This document shows, piece by piece, positions 7,130 to 10,562 of a stretch of DNA of 10,562 bases. Under the pieces are notes generated by a model, which did no database searches, had not been told where the DNA came from, and saw only the letters and a program-made list of their open reading frames with translations. The stretch's first letter is position 1. Every line of letters begins with the position of its first letter. Origin of the DNA: an uncultured Odoribacter sp. (GTDB lineage Bacteria; Bacteroidota; Bacteroidia; Bacteroidales; Marinifilaceae); contig CAJKZL010000071.1 in assembly GCA_905204385.1 (NCBI GenBank), positions 1 through 10,562 on the forward strand. Reading direction: 5' to 3'. A program made the position numbers and the translations under genes.

Positions 7130-7867
7130 ATGTACAAATATTTATCTTTTCTCCCGTTGTTCGGTTGCTTTTGGATGGCGATGTTTTCTCCCGGTAATCT
7201 GCCGAAAGTGGATGCCTGTCCTGTCTCGCAGCGGGACAGTAGTCATTTTCAATGTGTAATAACCGTGGAGCCTCCTCTGTTTCCTCCGGGAAATTTGCAA
7301 GAATGGATCAAACGGCATTTGTTTTATCCTATTGAAGCTTTTGAAGAAAATAGGGAAGGTAAAGTATATACTTTGTTTAATATAGATACCGCCGGACAGA
7401 TAGGCGATGTCAGGGTAATGAGAAGTAGCGACACTATCTTCAACGAGGAGGCGATAAGAGTCATACGTAAAATGCCTGCCTGGTTTCCATGCAAGGATAA
7501 GGGAAAGCCGGTAGAAATATCCTACGCCCTTCCCGTTACATTTAGGCTCGATGAGGCTATTTTGTTTTTTGCTGACGAAATGCCGGTTTTCCCGGAAGAA
7601 AGGTTGGATTTATGGTTGAAAAAAGAAGTCCGGAAATGTTATGCCTCCTCTAGTGTAGAACATTCGGTACGGGGGAAATGCTTCGTAGGTTTTATTATTG
7701 AAAAAGATGGACGAGTTATCGATCCCGAAATATTAAGAAGTTCCGGCTTTGGCGATTTAGATGCAGAAGCCTTAAAAATTGTCAGGAGAATGCCTCGCTG
7801 GAAGCCCGGCAGGCATCGAGACAAGCCGGTGCGTATTAGCTATCTCATTCCCGTTTATTTTAATTAG
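7130..7867 (+). CDS. Exported protein with two tandem TonB C-terminal-like domains
   Basis: The protein has 245 residues counted from the ATG at 7130. I prefer this start to the in-frame ATG at 7061 because it begins directly with a signal-peptide-like stretch (MYKYLSFLPLFGCFWMA), while the upstream ATG would fall inside the proposed promoter. Two copies of a TonB C-terminal fold follow. Copy 1 (about residues 51-139) has GKVYTLFNID, VRVMRSS, EEAIRVIRKMPAW and GKPVEISYALPVTF. Copy 2 (about 154-245) has GKCFVGFIIEKDG, PEILRSSGF, AEALKIVRRMPRW and KPVRISYLIPVYF. The copies are clearly diverged duplicates. There is no proline-rich spacer like that of energising TonB, so it may bind TonB-dependent receptors or other envelope partners without spanning the periplasm (inference). 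The gene ends with TAG at 7865-7867, exactly where the second domain should end. It appears to be transcribed alone. Confidence 0.82.
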   Translation: MYKYLSFLPLFGCFWMAMFSPGNLPKVDACPVSQRDSSHFQCVITVEPPLFPPGNLQEWIKRHLFYPIEAFEENREGKVYTLFNIDTAGQIGDVRVMRSSDTIFNEEAIRVIRKMPAWFPCKDKGKPVEISYALPVTFRLDEAILFFADEMPVFPEERLDLWLKKEVRKCYASSSVEHSVRGKCFVGFIIEKDGRVIDPEILRSSGFGDLDAEALKIVRRMPRWKPGRHRDKPVRISYLIPVYFN

Positions 7868-7925
7868 CGGACCAGGATAGCCGATTTATTAGAGTGACAT
7901 GGGTTAAACAATCAAAATCTCTGTT

Positions 7926-7960
7926 TTATGCAAATCTTCTATTGGAAATCATTATCTTTG
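7926..7960 (+). promoter_or_regulatory. Candidate purL promoter
   Basis: TATCTTTG at 7953-7960 is an exact match to the Bacteroidota -7 element TAnnTTTG. The -33 region is weak: TTATG at 7926-7930, 22 bases upstream, is the best candidate. The start of transcription would be near 7967, giving a leader of about 33 bases before the purL ATG at 8000. In the rest of the 132-base gap after the previous gene I see no convincing terminator or riboswitch. Confidence 0.55.
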
Positions 7961-7999
7961 TGTGCTTTTAATCACGTGTAATCAATTATCATATAAAGC

Positions 8000-10562
8000 A
8001 TGACAATAGTTTTCTATCAAAAGGACGCCACGGTATATGCTGTACAGTATCAGACGTCTGAAAATCCTCTTGATGTTAGTAAATTAGAATGGTTGTTCAG
8101 TGGCGCTCAAAAAATACAAGGAGATGCCCTGAAAGGTTATTTTATCGGTCCCCGCCGGGAAATGATCACACCCTGGAGTACGAATGCCGTTGAGATTACT
8201 CAAAACATGGGCATTAGCGGTATCCTGCGGATAGAAGAATTTACGCAGACGGCTTGTGATAAAACTCCTTTTGACCCTATGTTGCAGGCTTTTTATCAAG
8301 GGTTGGATCAGCATATTTTTACGATTGACAAGCAGCCCGAACCGGTGGTGTACATAGAAGATATCCGCGCTTATAATATGCAGGAAGGATTAGCCTTGAA
8401 TCCGGACGAGATTGCTTATCTCGAAGGATTGGCCGAAAAGCTTGGCCGTAAGCTGACCGATTCGGAAGTGTTCGGTTTTTCACAGGTGAATTCTGAACAT
8501 TGCCGCCACAAGATATTTAACGGAACGTTTATTATCGATGGAGAAGAAAAAGAAAGCACGCTGTTTAAGCTGATTAAGAAAACTTCCCAGGAAAATCCTA
8601 ATCGGATTGTCTCTGCTTATAAAGATAATTGTGCATTTATCGAGGGACCGCGGGCAGAGCAGTTTGCTCCGCATACCCACGATCGGCCGGATTACTTTGA
8701 GACCAGGGAAATCGATACGGTGATTTCCCTCAAGGCGGAGACCCATAACTTTCCGACCACCGTAGAGCCTTTCAATGGCGCTGCTACCGGTAGTGGCGGT
8801 GAAATCCGCGACCGTATTGCAGGAGGACAGGCTGCTTTACCCTTGGCGGGAACAGCGGTATATATGACTTCTTATCCTCGTCTGGAAGCTTCCCGGCTTT
8901 GGGAACAACGGATCGATCCCAGAAAGTGGTTGTATCAGACGCCCGAAGATATATTGATCAAAGCTTCGAATGGAGCATCCGATTTTGGCAATAAATTCGG
9001 ACAGCCTTTGATTTGCGGTTCTTTGCTTACTTTCGAACACGAAGAAGATGGGGTCACCTAGGGTTATGACAAAGTGATCATGCAAGCCGGAGGTGTAGGG
9101 TTCGGCAACCGCAAGCAGGCGATGAAGGAAACTCCTGAAGTTGGGGATAAAGTGGTGTTGTTGGGAGGTGACAATTATCGGAGCGGTATGGGAGGTGGTG
9201 CCGTTTCTTCTGTCGATACCGGGGTTTATGCCGGGGCTATCGAGTTGAACGCGGTACAACGGTCTAATCCTGAAATGCAGAAACGGGTTTGTAATGCGAT
9301 CCGGGCAATGGCCGAGAGCGAAGTGAATCCGATTGTTTCTATCCACGATCACGGTGCCGGAGGACATTTGAATTGTTTATCCGAGCTGGTGGAAGAAACC
9401 GGAGGTAAAATACATATGGAAAATCTCCCTGTCGGCGATCCGACCTTATCTGCAAAAGAAATCGTGGGGAATGAATCACAGGAACGGATGGGATTGGTGA
9501 TGAAGGAGAAGGATGTGGCCGAACTGAAACGTATTGCAGACCGTGAACGGGCTCCGATGTATGTTATCGGTGAGACTACCGGCGATATGAGATTTACTTT
9601 CGAAAATGGCAAGACCCGGGAAAAACCGATAGATCTGGAATTGAAGGATATGTTCGGTAATCCTCCGAAGACCGTCATGGAGGATAAGACTCTTAAAGAA
9701 AAATACAGTGCGCTTGAGTATTCTGCCGATAAGCTGGAAGAATATCTGGAACAAGTGTTACAGATCGAAGCGGTGGCTTCTAAAGACTGGTTGACGAATA
9801 AAGTGGACCGTTCGGTGACGGGTAAGATTGTCCGCCAGCAAGGAGTGGGACCCTTGCATTTGCCGTTGAGCGATGTCGCCGCTGTCGCCCTGGATTATTC
9901 GGGACATCGCGGCATTGCCACTTCCATCGGTCATGCGCCTGTTGCCGCCATGGTGGATGCCGGTGCCGGGTCGCGCCTGGCTATTGCGGAAGCCCTGACG
10001 AACTTGGTATGGGCGCCGATAGAAAAAGGATTGAAGGGAGTCTCCCTTTCTGCCAACTGGATGTGGCCTTGCCGGAATGAGGGTGAAGATGCCCGTTTAT
10101 ACCAGGCGGTACAAGCAGCCAGTGATTTTGCCATCGAATTGGGGGTAAATATTCCCACCGGTAAAGACTCACTTTCGATGACCCAGAAATATGGGGATAA
10201 AAAGGTATATGCTCCGGGCACTGTGATCATTTCGACGGTAGGTGAGGTTGTCGATTTTCGTAAAATCGTCGTTCCGGTGTTGAAAGACGATCCTCATACT
10301 GAAGTGGTATATGTCGATTTTTCTTTTGACAAGTTGAAGCTGGGAGGTTCGAGCTTTGCCCAGGTTTTGAATAAGGTAGGGCAGGAAGTGCCGGATGTAA
10401 AAGACAGTGACTATTTTGTAAAGGCCTTCAATGCGATTCAGCAGTTGGTGGAAGAGGACATTGTGCTGGCAGGGCATGATATTTCTGCAGGTGGTATGGT
10501 GACAGCGCTTCTGGAGATGTGTTTTGCCGATAACCGGTTAGGACTGGATATCGATTTTTCCT
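8000..10562 (+). pseudogene. purL: Phosphoribosylformylglycinamidine synthase (PurL, large single-chain type), interrupted by an in-frame TAG; 3' end outside window
   Basis: PurL converts FGAR, glutamine and ATP to FGAM, the fourth step of purine biosynthesis, in the cytoplasm. Codons 1-353 cover the N-terminal domain, the helical linker with SEHCRHK at residues 165-171, and the start of the synthetase domain with ETHNFP at 247-252 and a Gly-rich ATP-site segment after it. Codon 354 is TAG. The same frame then continues without a stop for 500 codons to the window end, with HDHGAGG (449-455), NESQER (491-496), SANW (684-687) and PTGKDS (719-724), all typical PurL motifs. About one third of the gene, including the glutaminase domain, lies outside. 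Conservation of the downstream motifs implies a very recent lesion, a sequence error or readthrough. As read, translation would end inside the synthetase domain and give an inactive fragment. The start at 8000 gives the usual MTIVFYQK-type N terminus and is preceded by a -7 promoter element. Confidence 0.9.
9059..9061 (+). other. In-frame TAG stop inside purL (codon 354)
   Basis: The codons around it read GAA GAT GGG GTC ACC TAG GGT TAT GAC, translating to E-D-G-V-T-stop-G-Y-D. The downstream GYDKVIMQAGGVGFG is a normal continuation of PurL. One substitution from a Leu (TTG), Tyr (TAT/TAC), Trp, Gln, Lys, Glu or Ser codon would create it. An in-frame ATG follows at 9080, but there is no clear ribosome-binding site before it. 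Confidence 0.95.

Noticed and set aside
7868..7999. Riboswitch or purine operator in the purL leader
   Set aside because: The gap is only 132 bases, the predicted leader is about 33 bases, and I see no purine-aptamer-like pairing or operator-like palindrome.
9059..9061. General reassignment of TAG to an amino acid in this genome
   Set aside because: The gene at 7130-7867 ends with TAG exactly at the natural end of its second domain, and no other internal TAG occurs in the genes of this window.
9052..9062. Overlapping palindromic restriction-type sites (GGTCACC and CCTAGG) at the purL stop as a sign of an inserted or engineered junction
   Set aside because: Short sites occur by chance, the flanking protein is collinear with PurL with no inserted segment, and nothing else suggests a junction.
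8837..10477. Minus-strand open frames across the second half of purL
   Set aside because: The plus strand encodes continuous PurL motifs here. The opposite frames are overlapping shadows of each other and show no family features.
9080..10562. A separate second gene starting at the ATG at 9080 after the purL stop, giving a two-chain PurL
   Set aside because: The ATG lies only seven codons after the stop in the same frame, has no evident ribosome-binding site, and the cut falls inside the synthetase domain instead of at a known boundary of split PurS/PurL/PurQ systems. A broken or misread single gene explains it better.

Overview
This window looks like a chromosomal piece of a Bacteroidota genome, most likely order Bacteroidales. 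The reasons are a SusC/SusD pair, several lipoproteins with Cys-Ser-Asp-Asp-like N termini, BACON and DUF4302 proteins, A-rich leaders instead of strong Shine-Dalgarno sites, a match to the Bacteroides TAnnTTTG -7 promoter element, and a long single-chain PurL. All genes run on the + strand. The genus cannot be fixed from the sequence alone.

Region 1 (1-6948) is a Sus-like nutrient acquisition operon. It holds the 3' part of a SusC/RagA TonB-dependent outer-membrane transporter, a SusD/RagB lipoprotein, a lipoprotein zinc metallopeptidase with an HExxHxxH motif, a DUF4302 lipoprotein, and a lipoprotein with two BACON-like domains and an unassigned C-terminal domain. The last four genes are separated by only 12-20 bases and almost certainly share a transcript with susC. 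No glycoside hydrolase, lyase or regulator is visible. The only enzyme is a peptidase, so the ligand may be protein, peptide or glycoprotein rather than free glycan (inference). An intrinsic terminator at 7006-7050 closes the operon.

Region 2 (about 7060-7867) is a single gene for a small exported protein with two tandem TonB C-terminal-like domains. It lacks the proline-rich periplasm-spanning linker of true TonB. A Bacteroidota-type promoter can be proposed just upstream, and it supports a start at 7130.

Region 3 (about 7926 to the end) is purL, encoding the large phosphoribosylformylglycinamidine synthase of purine biosynthesis. It is preceded by a perfect -7 element. Its frame is interrupted by one in-frame TAG at 9059-9061 (codon 354), after which the same frame stays open and PurL-like for 500 codons to the window edge. 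This is the most notable anomaly here. It is either a genuine nonsense mutation, a sequence or assembly error, or (least likely) readthrough. The glutaminase end of the gene lies beyond the window.

I found no tRNA, rRNA, CRISPR array, insertion sequence or attachment site. I see no convincing evidence of a new defence or mobile system. The less explained material is the peptidase-bearing Sus locus, the double TonB_C protein, the C-terminal domain of the BACON protein, and the broken purL.
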